Part shown: positions 20,254 through 30,809 of the stretch, piece after piece | Position numbering within the stretch: position 1 is the first letter of the stretch | Layout of the letters: each line of letters opens with the position of its first letter | Assembly (NCBI GenBank): GCA_037954665.1 | Contig: JBBMOL010000610.1 | Location: 1 to 64,000, forward strand | From: Laguncularia racemosa | Lineage: Eukaryota; Streptophyta; Magnoliopsida; Myrtales; Combretaceae | Direction of reading: 5' to 3' | DNA: 64,000 nt | Program-made: the position numbers and the translations under genes | The notes under the pieces: model-generated | The model's input: the letters and a program-made list of their open reading frames with translations, nothing else | Told to the model about the DNA's origin: nothing | The model's database searches: none

Positions 20254-21249
20254 TGATGGGAAAATTTTCGGCACCTTCGACACTTTCAGAACTCGATTTG
20301 GATGATGATCCAAATCGCTCATATTTTACTTTATGTCTTTTATTCTAATAAATATTTAAGAATAATCTTACAAGTACAATGACAATTCTCCATAGGATGC
20401 CAATATGTCCTACAACAGCTGATGGACACAGAACATTTTCAGGGTGACAATCAAAGACCCGCTGCAATTGTTTTCTATTCCGAGGCATTGGTTCATGAAG
20501 ACTTATGTCATTTTATACCTTGTAATTGTTTTATGAACTATTTTTGGTTGTATTTGGTTTTGGGACACTTTTATTTCCTTGTAATTTTCATTTAGGACTA
20601 GCCACCTTAAAAGTGGCAAACTTGTAATTTTGACCACTTTCTAACCCTAGGAGTAGCAAGTATAAATACTTGCTTAGAAGAGGGTTTGAGGAGGCCATAT
20701 TTTGCAGAAATAACCTAGCACTTTCACGTGTGGAATTAGGGTTCATCCTTAGTTCAAACCTCTTATCAATTTCAACCCAAGAATTAGAATTGTGGTGAGT
20801 GCGACTAAGGGAAATTGTGAGTCATATCGATTCATCATTGTTGTATGTTCGTTTCTTCTCTAGTGAGTCATATCTAGGGTAGATTTGAATCTTTCTTGGA
20901 CTTATTGGTGATTGTAATTCGTGGATAATCATCTTGTAAGGTTGATTGTTCATTGAGATTGAATTGCTCTTTAGTGATTGGCATAAATTGGCATGGTTGG
21001 AAGGGTTTGAGTTCACGGTTTTTGTGCTTGTCTTTTTCATCCATTTCATGTGTAATTGTCTTGTTCTTATTGTTGATTAGTGAAATTGACCATTAGTGGG
21101 AATTAATTGAATCTTTGAACCATTGGATTTCATCAAAGTGCCATTAGGGTCACGCAATTTCCTAATCCATTGAACCAGTTTGTATGAGACTTGAGAATTG
21201 TTTTTCTTGAGTCATTTGATTGTGCTTTAAAGTGGTTTTGAGCACATCA
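20254..21249 (+). mobile_element. Solo LTR of family S with target duplication CTAAG
   Basis: 996 bp, TGATGGGAAAATTT...GAGCACATCA, flanked by CTAAG at 20249-20253 and 21250-21254. No primer-binding site or polypurine tract adjoins it, so it is a product of LTR-LTR recombination. It has the palindromic TATA region at 20655-20674. Two further members are at 31051 and 38527. Confidence 0.92.
20655..20674 (+). promoter_or_regulatory. Palindromic TATA region of the S/E/F/G LTRs
   Basis: AGCAAGTATAAATACTTGCT is an inverted repeat with 9-base arms around AA and contains TATAAAT. The same element is found at 18331, 21641, 30553, 31452, 39115, 45024 and 46420 in eight LTRs whose other parts differ, so it is probably the core promoter. 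A transcription start cannot be placed from sequence. Confidence 0.65.
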
Positions 21250-21256
21250 CTAAGGA

Positions 21257-22130
21257 TGATGGGAATCCATCCTGCGTTTCCAGCAATGGGGGAACCTGAC
21301 TTGGATGCATGAGCCTAGACATCCACATATGGCCATATTTTATCTAATAATGTTTGATTTTGCACTTTAGCAAGTACATTGATAGATTTTATAGGATAGC
21401 CAAATAACATGCACTAAGGATCAACTTGCAAGATATTTTTTTTTTTTTTTGGAGCCACATCCAACAGCCTACAAATTGTTCAATTGAAGTGAAGAACTGG
21501 CCACTTGAAGACCATTTATATTTATATTCGTTGCTTATGAGAACCAGCCATTTTGATTTTTATACTTGTAATTTTGATTCTTGGAACTGGCCACCTAGTG
21601 GCAACTTTATAATTTTTTTTGTTTGTTTTACCCTAATATGTGCAAGTATAAATACTTGCTAACTTAGGTTTTTTAGGGAGCTTTTGATATTTTGACAAAA
21701 CACACTTGTTGCCATGAGAGTCACCCTCTTACATGCATCTACTCTTATCAATTTCTTTGGAAATTGTGGCGAGTTTGGCTTAGGAATTCTTATAAGTTAT
21801 ATCAAGATTTTCTAAGTTGCATCTGATTATTGCTAGTGAGTAATATCTAGTTATAATTGGTTGATCTTTTTATGTGTTCTTTTCATGCTAAATTAGGGTT
21901 CATGTATTTCTAGGATTACAATCCAATTGTAAAGATTGGAATTGCATTGTTCCTTTGTAATTGATTAGTATTGGAATTCCCTATAATACTTCTAATTTAG
22001 TTCAAGCCATTTGAGATTGTTCATCCTTTAATTCACGCCAATTGGGGATTTTGTCTTCATTTTGTCCAATTTGTGTGGTTGATTATTCATTTGTATTGTG
22101 TGCTTGTGATTTAGATTCTTAAACACATCA
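21257..22130 (+). mobile_element. 5' LTR of element F
   Basis: 874 bp, TGATGGGAATCC...AAACACATCA, followed at 22136-22147 by an initiator tRNA-Met primer-binding site. Its right half follows the S/E/G LTR pattern, with the palindromic TATA region at 21641-21660, but is strongly diverged. An A/T run lies near 21436. Confidence 0.7.
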
Positions 22131-22135
22131 TAATT

Positions 22136-22147
22136 TGGTATCAGAGC
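22136..22147 (+). other. Primer-binding site (initiator tRNA-Met) of element F
   Basis: TGGTATCAGAGC, complementary to the 3' end of plant initiator tRNA-Met, 5 nt after the LTR. It fixes the orientation of F as plus strand. Confidence 0.8.
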
Positions 22148-22291
22148 ATAGGATTTGAGAAATGGGAATTGCATGAGCTTCATTTGACAATTAGGGATCA
22201 TGAAGTTGATTTCTTGATCCGAAATTGTTGAAGTAATTTATAGTAGTGATTGTGGATTTTGTTACATTCTAATTATTGTTGTTGAAGTGGG
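22148..22291 (+). other. Internal region of element F, left piece
   Basis: Leader-like AT-rich DNA with no clear gene. It is interrupted at 22291 by C1 and continues at 29104. Confidence 0.55.
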
Positions 22292-23133
22292 TGATACGAA
22301 CCACGCCAACCCGTGATGAAACCCAATACCAATACGTTCGGAAATTCGTTACCTAAGACGCCCAAACACCTAAAGTGGAAACCGCAACCCGTTATCTATA
22401 AGCGAGACAAGAACCTTGGTATAATGTGAAGATGCCACAATCGGGATGAAAGACCGATTGATAAGTCGGGATGAACGCCACGGAAATCAATCTGATAAGT
22501 TATAGTTAGTTCTTGAAGAACCAAGAGAGGAGCCTCTTAAATATGTTTAATGATCTAAGATGTATGTTCTATCTCTATTCTAATCCCTAGGAGCTTTATA
22601 CTAGGGTTACAATTCGTAAAAAATACAAGTCCAAAATGACGTCACTTCAATAAGTGCGTAAAATAACGAAACAACACAAAAGGCCGGTGTCGAGGAGATA
22701 CACGGCCGTGTACACGACCGTGTACTTTGGCCATGTACTTTTCTATGCAAATTCTAGCAATATACACGACCGTGTACTTCTGGTCGTGTATCTTTCTGTG
22801 GATTTGCTTGACTCCATACACGGCCGTGCCTTTTAGCCGTGTGTTTGGCCGTGTATGATTCTGTGCAATCTTGAGATTCCTACACGGCCGTACCTTGAAA
22901 ATACACGCCCTCTTCATCCCGTGTCCGGTGTGACTTGTATAAAAGCAAGGGTCTTCCCATGGTTGTTCCAATCCATTCCAACTTCATGATTGCTCTAATC
23001 CTTTCCGGCTTCATGGACAACCTTTATCAACCCGTTAACTGCTTCCTCGAATTGTTTCGCTCGATTTCTTGTGATCGGTCCAAGTGGCACTTCAAGAGGA
23101 TCCACATTTCTTCTTCCGGCTTGGCTCTCATCA
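22292..23133 (-). mobile_element. 3' LTR of C1
   Basis: 842 bp. On the minus strand it starts TGATGAGAGCCAAGCC and ends GTTCGTATCA. Its first 220 bp also encode the pol C-terminus. The hairpin module (ACACGGCCGTGT, TACACGACC...GGTCGTGTA) lies at about 22690-22900. Confidence 0.9.
22690..22900. repeat. Hairpin module in the C1 3' LTR
   Basis: A cluster of short inverted repeats: ACACGGCCGTGTAC, ACACGACCGTGTAC, TACACGACC...GGTCGTGTA, and ACACGGCCGTGCC...AGCCGTGT. The equivalent in the 5' LTR is at 28660-28860. The spacing is less regular than in C2 or B. Confidence 0.8.
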
Positions 23134-26100
23134 TTCCCCTCCTCTTGAAAAGGATTTGTCCTCAAATCATCACCTACATCAAAAGGACTCAGATCAGTAA
23201 CACTAAATGTGGCACTTACTTGATACTCATCAGGCAAATCTATCTTGTATGCATTATCGTTGATGCGCTCAAGAACTTGAAATGGTCCATCGCCTCTAGG
23301 AAGTAGTTTAGATCGACGCTGCACGGGAAACCGCTCTTTGCGCATGTGAACCCAAACCCAATCTCCAGGTTCAAAGACAGCTTGTCGACGACCCTTGTTG
23401 GCTTGTTTCACATACTACTCCGTTCTTCGCTCAATGTTTAGCCTTACCTTCTCATGGATCTGTTTAACAAATTCGGCCTTCTTCTTGCCATCTAAATTAA
23501 CATACTCAGAAATAGGCAAAGGTGATAAATCCAAAGGAGTTAGTGGATTAAAACCACACACAATCTCAAAAGGAGTAAATTTAGTAGCAGAATGCACTGT
23601 ACGGTTATAAGCAAATTCAACATGCGGCAAACAATCCTCCCAAGTTTTAATATTCTTTTTAATTACAGCCCTCAACAAAGTAGATAAAGTTCGATTCACT
23701 ACCTCAGTTTGACCATCAGTCTGTGGATGACAAGCAGTAGAAAACAATAACTTAGTTCCTAACTTAGCCCACAAGGTCTTCCAAAAGTAGCTCAAGAACT
23801 TAGCATCCCTATCTGATACAATTGTTCTAGGCATACCATGTAATCGCACAACTTCCCTAAAGAATAAATTAGCAATATTACAAGCATCATCCGTTTTGTG
23901 ACAAGGAATGAAATGTGCCATTTTAGAGAATCTATCAACAACTACAAAAATAGAATCTCGACCATGTCTAGACCTGGGTAAACCTAATACAAAATCCATA
24001 GAAATATCTATCCAAGGCTCATGAGGAATGGGAAGTGGGGTGTAAAGCCCTTGAGGTTAAACTCTAGATTTCGCTTGCTTACACGTGACACATCACTCAC
24101 AAATCCTCTCAACATCTCGTTTCATGTGAGGCCAATAGAAGTGTTCCTGCAATACTCCTAAGGTTTTAACTACTCCAAAGTGTCCCATTAAACCTCCTCC
24201 ATGAGACTCCCTCACGAGTAATTCTCTTAAAGAACAAATTGGAATGCACAGTTTACTCTCCCTAAATAAGAATCCTTCATGTTTATAAAATTTACCATAC
24301 CCACTCTTCTCACAATGCACATACTCCTCACAAAAATCTCGATCAGCAGCATATAATTCCTTAATGTGCTCAAAACCAAACAGTCTAGAACTAAGAGTAG
24401 AAATAAGAGTATACCTTCTAGAAAGTGCATCAGCCACGACATTCTCTTTACCTTGCTTGTAGTGGATGACATATGGAAATGTTTCAATGAACTCTACCCA
24501 ACGAGCATGCCTCTTGTTCAGCTTATGTTGCCCCTTCAAGTACTTCAAGGATTCATGATCAATGTGGATCACAAACTATTTTGGCCACAGGTAGTGTTGC
24601 CACGTCTCTAGGGCTCGAACCAATGCATATAACTCCTTGTCGTAAGTAGGGTAGTTCAAGGTTGCCCCACTTAGCTTCTCGCTAAAGAATGCAATTGGTC
24701 TTCGCTCCTGCATAAGCACTGCTTCAATACCTAATCCTGAGGCATCACACTCAATTTCAAACGTTTTAGCAAAGTTAGGTAAAGCAAGTAATGGCGCCTG
24801 AGTCAGCTTATTTTTAAGCGTATGAAAAGCCTTCTCTTGTTGCTCTCCCCATCTGAACTCCATGTTTTTCTTAATTACCTCAGTAAGTGGTGCTGCAATG
24901 GTACTAAAATCCTTCACAAATCTCCTGTAAAAGCTTGCTAGTCCATGGAAACTCCGCACATTACTTACATTGGTTAGACTAGGCCATTCTTGGATCGCAC
25001 GAACCTTTTCTTCATCAACCTGTATTCCCAGTGCACTAACAACAAAACCAAGAAACACAAGTTTGTATGTGCAAAAAGTGCACTTCTTGAGGTTAGCATA
25101 TAATTGTTCCTTGCGAAGCACTTCTAAAACATCCCTCAAGTGAGATATATGATCTTCCAAACTCTTGCTGTAAATGAGGATATCATCAAAATAAACAACC
25201 ACAAATTTTCCAATAAAAGTCCTCAAAACATGGTTCATAAGTCTCATAAAAGTACTAGGTGCATTAGTTAAACCGAAAGGCATTACTAACCACTCATACA
25301 ATCCATATTTTGTTTTGAATGCAGTTTTCCATTCATCACCTTCTTTCATTTTAATTTGGTGATATCCACTTTTCAGATCAATTTTAGAAAAGACACTAGA
25401 CTCATGTAACTCGTCTAACATATCATCTAAGCGAGGAATGGGATGACGATACTTTACCGTGATGTTGTTGATGGCACGGCAGTCAACACACATTCTCCAT
25501 GTCCCATCCTTCTTAGGTACCAAAATCACAGGCACTGCACATGGACTCATGCTTTCTCTCACGTACCCCTTCTCCATTAATTCATCGACCTGCCTTTGGA
25601 GTTCCTTTGTCTCCTCCGGATTGCTCCTATAAGCTGGCTTGTTTGGAATCGATGCTCCGGGTACAAGGTCAATCTGGTGCTCAATACCGCGAATAGGTGG
25701 TAATCCCTTTAGAATCTCCTCAGGGAAGACATCTTCAAAGTCCTGCACAAGAGACACAACCACACTAGGCAAAGAGTTAGATAATTCGTTAGTAGTCAAA
25801 CATGTTTCTTTAAAAACCTGCAACAACATAGGTTACCTCATCACTAACGCTCTCCTTACTACACTCACTCTTGCCACACAACTCTCCTTTTGCAAGGCTG
25901 CCCTCTCCTTTTCACTCACCACCAAAGTTGATCCCCCTTCAACTTAGCCTCTCACACTCTTTCCAGCCTTCCTCTCTTTTTCCTTTTGATCTTGACTTTT
26001 ATATTCCTTTTCTTTCTCATTGTCTTTGCTCTCTCACTCTCCCTCTGCTTTTCACTCACCTTATGTTTTGCAAAAGACTGTTGTAGCTATAACTGGTCCT

Positions 26101-27747
26101 CATACACCTACTTAGGTGTTAACGGTTTAAGATTAAAGCTTTTCCCCCGGTGAACAAGCGTATACTTGTTAGAAAAGCCATCATGAACAACCTTCCTATC
26201 AAATTGCCACGGCCTCCCCAACAACACATGACATGCTTGCATTGGCACTACATCACATAACACCTCATCATCATACCTACCAATGCAGAAACCAATCAAT
26301 GCTTGCTTACTCACCTTAGTCTCTCCACTACCATTCAACCATTGCAATTTATATGGACTAAGGTGTCTAACAGTTTTGAGCCCCAGCCTCTCAACAATAA
26401 AATTACTCACTACATTAGTGCAACTACCTCCATCAATGATCAAACTACAAATGTGATCTCCTAGATAGCATCTAGTATGAAATATATTCTCTCTTTGCAC
26501 CTCCTCTTCTTCCTTCACCTGCACATTCAACGCTCGCTTCACTACTACCACTAGCCTTCCCATTGCAGGCTCCTCATCATCACTAGCATCCTCTAATGGA
26601 GGCATATCATCTTCTTCACTATCCCCCCCAGTCTCATACTCTCCATCATCACGCAAAATCATCATATGCCTATTTGGACATTGACTAGCAATATGGCCTC
26701 TACCTTGGCATTTAAAACATCTAATGTCACGATTTCTAAAAGTAGAAGAATCAGGGTTACCTTGGTTACCAGGAGTAGAACCCGCTTGCCTCAGCTCCCC
26801 TTTTGGTTTGGTGGGTAAAGGCTTTTCTTCTTTCTTCCATTGGTTGGTCTTCCAAGTGGATGAACCATTACCCTGTGGAAACCGTGCATTACTACTACCT
26901 TTCCTCTTGTGCTGGTTCTCAACCTTTATAGCCATGTGAACCATATCCTCCAATTCTACATAATGCTGCAATTCAACCACATTTTGGATTTCTCTATTCA
27001 ACCCAATAAGAAACCTAGCCATTGTAGCCTCTCCATCCTCCTCTACATTCGCCCTAATCATAGTGACTTCCATCTCCTTGAAATACTCATCTACACTTCG
27101 GCTTCCCTGCCTTAGAGTTTACAACTTGTTGTGCAATTCACGATAGTAATACGCAGGCATAAACCGCTTCTTCATCACTCTTTTCATCTCTTCCCAAGAC
27201 TCAATAGGTAGCTCACCACTCCTTCTTCTATTCGACATTAGTTGATCTCACCACACTATAGCATAATCCGAAAACTCAATGGCAGCAAGTTTTACTTTCT
27301 TTCTCCCACTATAGTTGTGACCATCAAACACCATCTCTACCTTTTTCTCCAACTCTAAGTACGCCTCGGGATCATTCTTCCCTTGGAAAGGAGGAATCTT
27401 CATCTTTATGCTACTCAATTTATCATCCTCTCTATTCCTATCTCCTCTATCTTCCCAATCCCTAGTTCCTCTATTCCGACCACTATATCCTCTATAACTC
27501 CCGACAGAAGGCTCATCAAAGTCATCATCCGACATTTCATCTCCACCCCTCGGTACTCTCCTAGAACGACTCTCCCTCTTACACCCTTGGAGTACGTTTG
27601 TGGATTGCTCTAGTCTTTGCTCTACCGTCTCATGAATTTGTTCCATTCCCTCTTGGAACATCCTCTTCATCTCACCCTCAACGCCTCGATTACTAACCTA
27701 GCATCAAACCTTCCCCTCTCACCTTCTGGAGAATGTTGTCTCAACAT
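22914..27747 (-). pseudogene. Gag-pol polyprotein of C1
   Basis: ATG at 27747, just after a predicted splice acceptor. In order: gag with a frameshift near 27680 and a Trp-to-stop near 27248; the capsid-end motif RANVEEDGEATMARFL; a zinc knuckle CFKCQGRGHIASQCP (about 26720-26675); protease IIDGGSCTN (about 26430); a charged linker; RT with RMCVDCRAINN and the catalytic YFDDIL (about 25190); RNase H FEIECDASG (about 24750) with a stop at 24576; HHCC zinc domain with a stop at 24093; core residues MDFVLGLP, SDRDAKF and DGQTEVVNRTL; GPY/F-like FEPGDWVWVH; and GPITRNRAK inside the LTR. The stops are almost all C:G to T:A changes. The intact protein would carry out the full replication cycle. Confidence 0.9.
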
Positions 27748-27752
27748 TGTCC

Positions 27753-28207
27753 CTGCAAAAAAGATTAGTACTAACACAAATATATATAAAATTAAACCTC
27801 ACGATACACTCCCTTACTTGTTTCGCTCAAATGATGATATCACACAGTCACTCATGTATTCTCACAAACAATGATGATATCAACTCGCTAACTTCCTCTT
27901 CTCAATTCTCTTGGAACTAACCCGAACTACACCAACCCCCTTCCGTAGAATTCAAAACAACTCTAGGGTTCGTAAATTTTCCTCTATTTTTTTTATCCGA
28001 ATTTTTTTTTGTCTCTGTTTTTGCTTTTGATCACGTTTCTCTTGTCTTTCTTTTCTTTTCTCTTCTTTTTTTTTGTCGTGATTTTTACTCTCTCTTTTTT
28101 TTTTAACAATCGACTAGTAGATACTACACTATCAAAAGACAATTAATATTACGAAATTGAATACTAACGATAGATATGAACGATTGGAGTTAGGATTTTG
28201 ATGTTAC
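27753..28207 (-). other. Predicted leader intron of C1
   Basis: On the minus strand the donor GAGGAAG|GTAACATC lies about 40 nt after the primer-binding site. The acceptor TACTAATCTTTTTTGCAG|G, with a canonical branch-point-like TACTAAT and a pyrimidine run, lies 5 nt before the gag ATG. The length is 455 nt. C2 and C4 have the same signals, so the leader may be spliced before gag translation. This is a prediction from sequence only. Confidence 0.55.
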
Positions 28208-28243
28208 CTTCCTCAACCGAACTTGATGTTTTGACAAACCTAA

Positions 28244-28255
28244 GCTCTGATACCA
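28244..28255 (-). other. Primer-binding site (initiator tRNA-Met) of C1
   Basis: Minus-strand TGGTATCAGAGC, 3 nt inside the 5' LTR. Confidence 0.88.
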
Positions 28256-28258
28256 AAC

Positions 28259-29098
28259 TGATACGAACCACGCCAACCTGTGACGAAACCCAATACCAAT
28301 ACATTTAGAAATTCGTTACCTAAGACGCCCAAACACCTAAAGTGGAAACCGTGACCCGTTGTCTATAAGCGAGACAAGAACCTTGGTATAATGTGAAGAC
28401 GCCACAATCGAGATGAAAGACCGATTGATAAGTCGGGATGAACGCCACAGAAATCAATCCGATAAGTTCTAGTTAGTTCTTGAAGAACCAAGAGAGGAGC
28501 CTCTCAAATTTGTTTAATGTTCTAAGATGTATGTTCTATCTCTATTCTAAACCCTAGGAGCTTTATACTAGGGTTACAATTCGTAAAAATACAAGTCCAA
28601 AACGACGTCACTTCAATAAGTGCGTAAAATAACAAAACAACACAAAAGGCCGGCGTCGGGAAGATACACGGCCGTGTACACGACCGTGTACTTTTCTGTG
28701 CAAATTCTGGCAATATACACGACCGTGTACTTCTGGTCGTGTATCTTTCTGTGGATTTGCTTGACTCCATACACGGCCGTGCCTTTTAGCCGTGTGTCTG
28801 GCCGTGTATGATTCTGTGCAATCTTGAGATTCCTACACGGCCGTACCTTGAAAATACACGCCCTCTTCATCCCGTATCCGGTGTGACTTGTACAAAAGCA
28901 AGGGTCTTCCCACGGTTGTTCCAATCCGTTCCAACTTCATGATTGCTCCAATCCTTTCCGGCTTCATGGACAACCTTTATTAACCCGTTAAGTGCTTCCT
29001 TGAATCGTTTCACTCGATTTCTTGTGATTGGTCCAGGCGGTACTTCAAGAGGATCCACATTTCTTCTTCCGGCTTGGCTCTCATCATGGATCTCATCA
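28259..29098 (-). mobile_element. 5' LTR of C1
   Basis: 840 bp, TGATGAGATCCATGATGAGAGCC...GTTCGTATCA on the minus strand. A TATAAAGCTCC region (about 28557-28567, transcript strand) is the likely promoter. The hairpin module is at about 28660-28860. Confidence 0.9.
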
Positions 29099-29103
29099 GT
29101 GGG

Positions 29104-29783
29104 TGTAAAGTACTTGTGGTAGCATCTACTTTTCTTGAACTTACCATGAGGAAGGAAGAGTGTTCCTTTGTGATTATTTTGGAGATATGGAAATTGAGAC
29201 AAAGAAAAGTGAATTATTTGTTAGTGGTTTTAGAAATTGAGTGTCATTACAATTTTTAGATTTACCTTATGTAAAATTAAGGAAATTATTTAAAATTCAA
29301 ACACATTCTTTAAGTTTAAAGAAAGTCATTAAGTAGTGTTAATTGAATACTATTTGAATTTAAATTTGCTTCTTACCATTTGTGGAGAAGGTTGCATTAA
29401 GAGTGGTATTTGACTTTGTTGCCATGAAATGTTGTGTGTGTGTTGAGGAGAAGGGTGCTACACGTGAAGTGGAGTGGTGTTTGAAAACTTGCACTGTGAT
29501 TGTGTTGTGTGTGTGTGGCAGAGTGGGTTGTGTTGTGAAAGGTGTTGCAACGTGTGGTGTTGTGTATGTAGTGGTGAAAGGGTGCTACACGTGAAGTGGA
29601 GGTGTATGTTTATGCCATGATTAGATAGAGAATAATAGTGGTTAAATTTGAATTTCAAAACAAACATTAAAGTGTGGAAGTTATTATGTATTGATGCTTA
29701 AACACTTGCTTAGTTGAATTCGTTAACTTGCTATTTGGGAAGTGTTTAGTTATCTTGTTGTTATTGTAATTGAAGTGTGGGAG
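29104..29783 (+). other. Internal region of element F, middle piece
   Basis: Continues from 22291 after C1. No protein domain is recognised. GGGTGCTACACGTGAAGTGG occurs twice (about 29453 and 29580), and GT-rich DNA lies between. F may be a non-coding element, or this may be host DNA beyond a truncated F. It is interrupted at 29783 by LTR E1. Confidence 0.45.
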
Positions 29784-29962
29784 TGATGTGCTCAAAACCA
29801 AGCCCAAGCACACAAAACTCAATTAAAAGACCAATTACACAATGAAATCAAACTAGTCCTCCAAATTGCATAAACCGTCAATCTTTATAATTCCAAATCC
29901 ACAAATATGAACATATATGAAGATTGCATATCCAAGAATGATATAGCTCTGATACCAAAAGA
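29784..29962 (-). repeat. Duplicated U5 end with internal primer-binding site in E1
   Basis: On the minus strand the LTR first ends ...GGCACATCA (29963), then TCTTT, TGGTATCAGAGC and about 160 bp that repeat the preceding LTR end in diverged form, ending GAGCACATCA (29784). E2 has the same structure (45642-45826). Confidence 0.75.
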
Positions 29963-30809
29963 TGATGTGCCTAAAACCAAAGTCTAAGCACATGCAAATG
30001 AATCAAAGAAATAACTTCAATTCACAAGACCAAACCAGTTCAATGGAGTCAAAAATTGCATGAACCCTAATGGAGATGTAATAAAATCCGAATGCTCAAA
30101 GTTGCAATTAACAATCCAACAATGATAATTTTCTCCAATAAAACAATAATCACAAGTAATTCCATGTGAATTACACACAAGAACAATAAGATCCAATTCC
30201 GTGATCCACTTTCCCCAACAAGATGTTCCATGATTCAAAATGATGTTAAATTGAAGGTTAAAACTAAGGCTAAAACCAATCAATTAAGCAACAAGAATTT
30301 GATTACAAATGCAATCAAATTTGGTCAATAAAACATCCAATTCAACCCTAGATATTACTCACTAGAGAGGAAAGGAAATTGTAACAAAGTAAATTTGATA
30401 TTACTCACAAATTAACCTTGAAGCCACTCGCCACAACCTCAAATTGGGATTTGAAATTGATAAGAGCAATTGAATTAGGAATAAACCCTAACCCTCTCAC
30501 ATAAAAGTGAAGTTCTATTCTAAAAAATATGGCTTCCTCAAACCCTACTTTAAGCAAATATTTATACTTGCTCCCTTTACGGCTAAAAAAGTCTACAAAA
30601 TTACAACTATGCCACTTTTAGGGTGGCCCATCCTAAAACTCAATTACAACCAAATAAAAGTGTCCCAAAATGATTACAACATAAATAGTCCAAGTAAACA
30701 ACAAAATATGAAAATTAGTCTTCAAGATGCTAGCTCTTCCATAGGATTCATCGACTTAGCTCACCACCGGTTTAGGTCGGTCCATGGATAACCCACAAGC
30801 TGAGTTTTT

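Larger units (their letters stand above)
22292..29098 (-). mobile_element. Complete CRM-like chromovirus C1 with target duplication GTGGG
   Basis: A 6.8-kb minus-strand element with LTRs 22292-23133 and 28259-29098, flanked by GTGGG (22287-22291 and 29099-29103). It has an initiator tRNA-Met primer-binding site, gag, protease, RT, RNase H and integrase in the chromovirus order, and a polypurine tract GAGGAGGGGAA against the 3' LTR. The 3' LTR lacks 12 bp (TGATGAGATCCA) that the 5' LTR has. RT, RNase H and integrase resemble CRM-type elements as I remember them. I see no chromodomain. Pol is broken by stops, so it is now inactive. Confidence 0.92.

Noticed and set aside
22136..22147. Possible tRNA-Met gene fragment
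   Set aside because: Only 12 bases match the tRNA 3' end and they sit at the LTR edge, as a primer-binding site does. No cloverleaf is present here or at the other sites.
25871..26086. Proline- and phenylalanine-rich frames opposite the family C linker
   Set aside because: They are the antisense of the Glu/Lys-rich protease-RT linker and recur in every family C copy.
29382..29594. Cysteine- and valine-rich 70-codon frame
   Set aside because: It follows a GT-rich stretch with TGTGTG repeats; the composition explains the residues.
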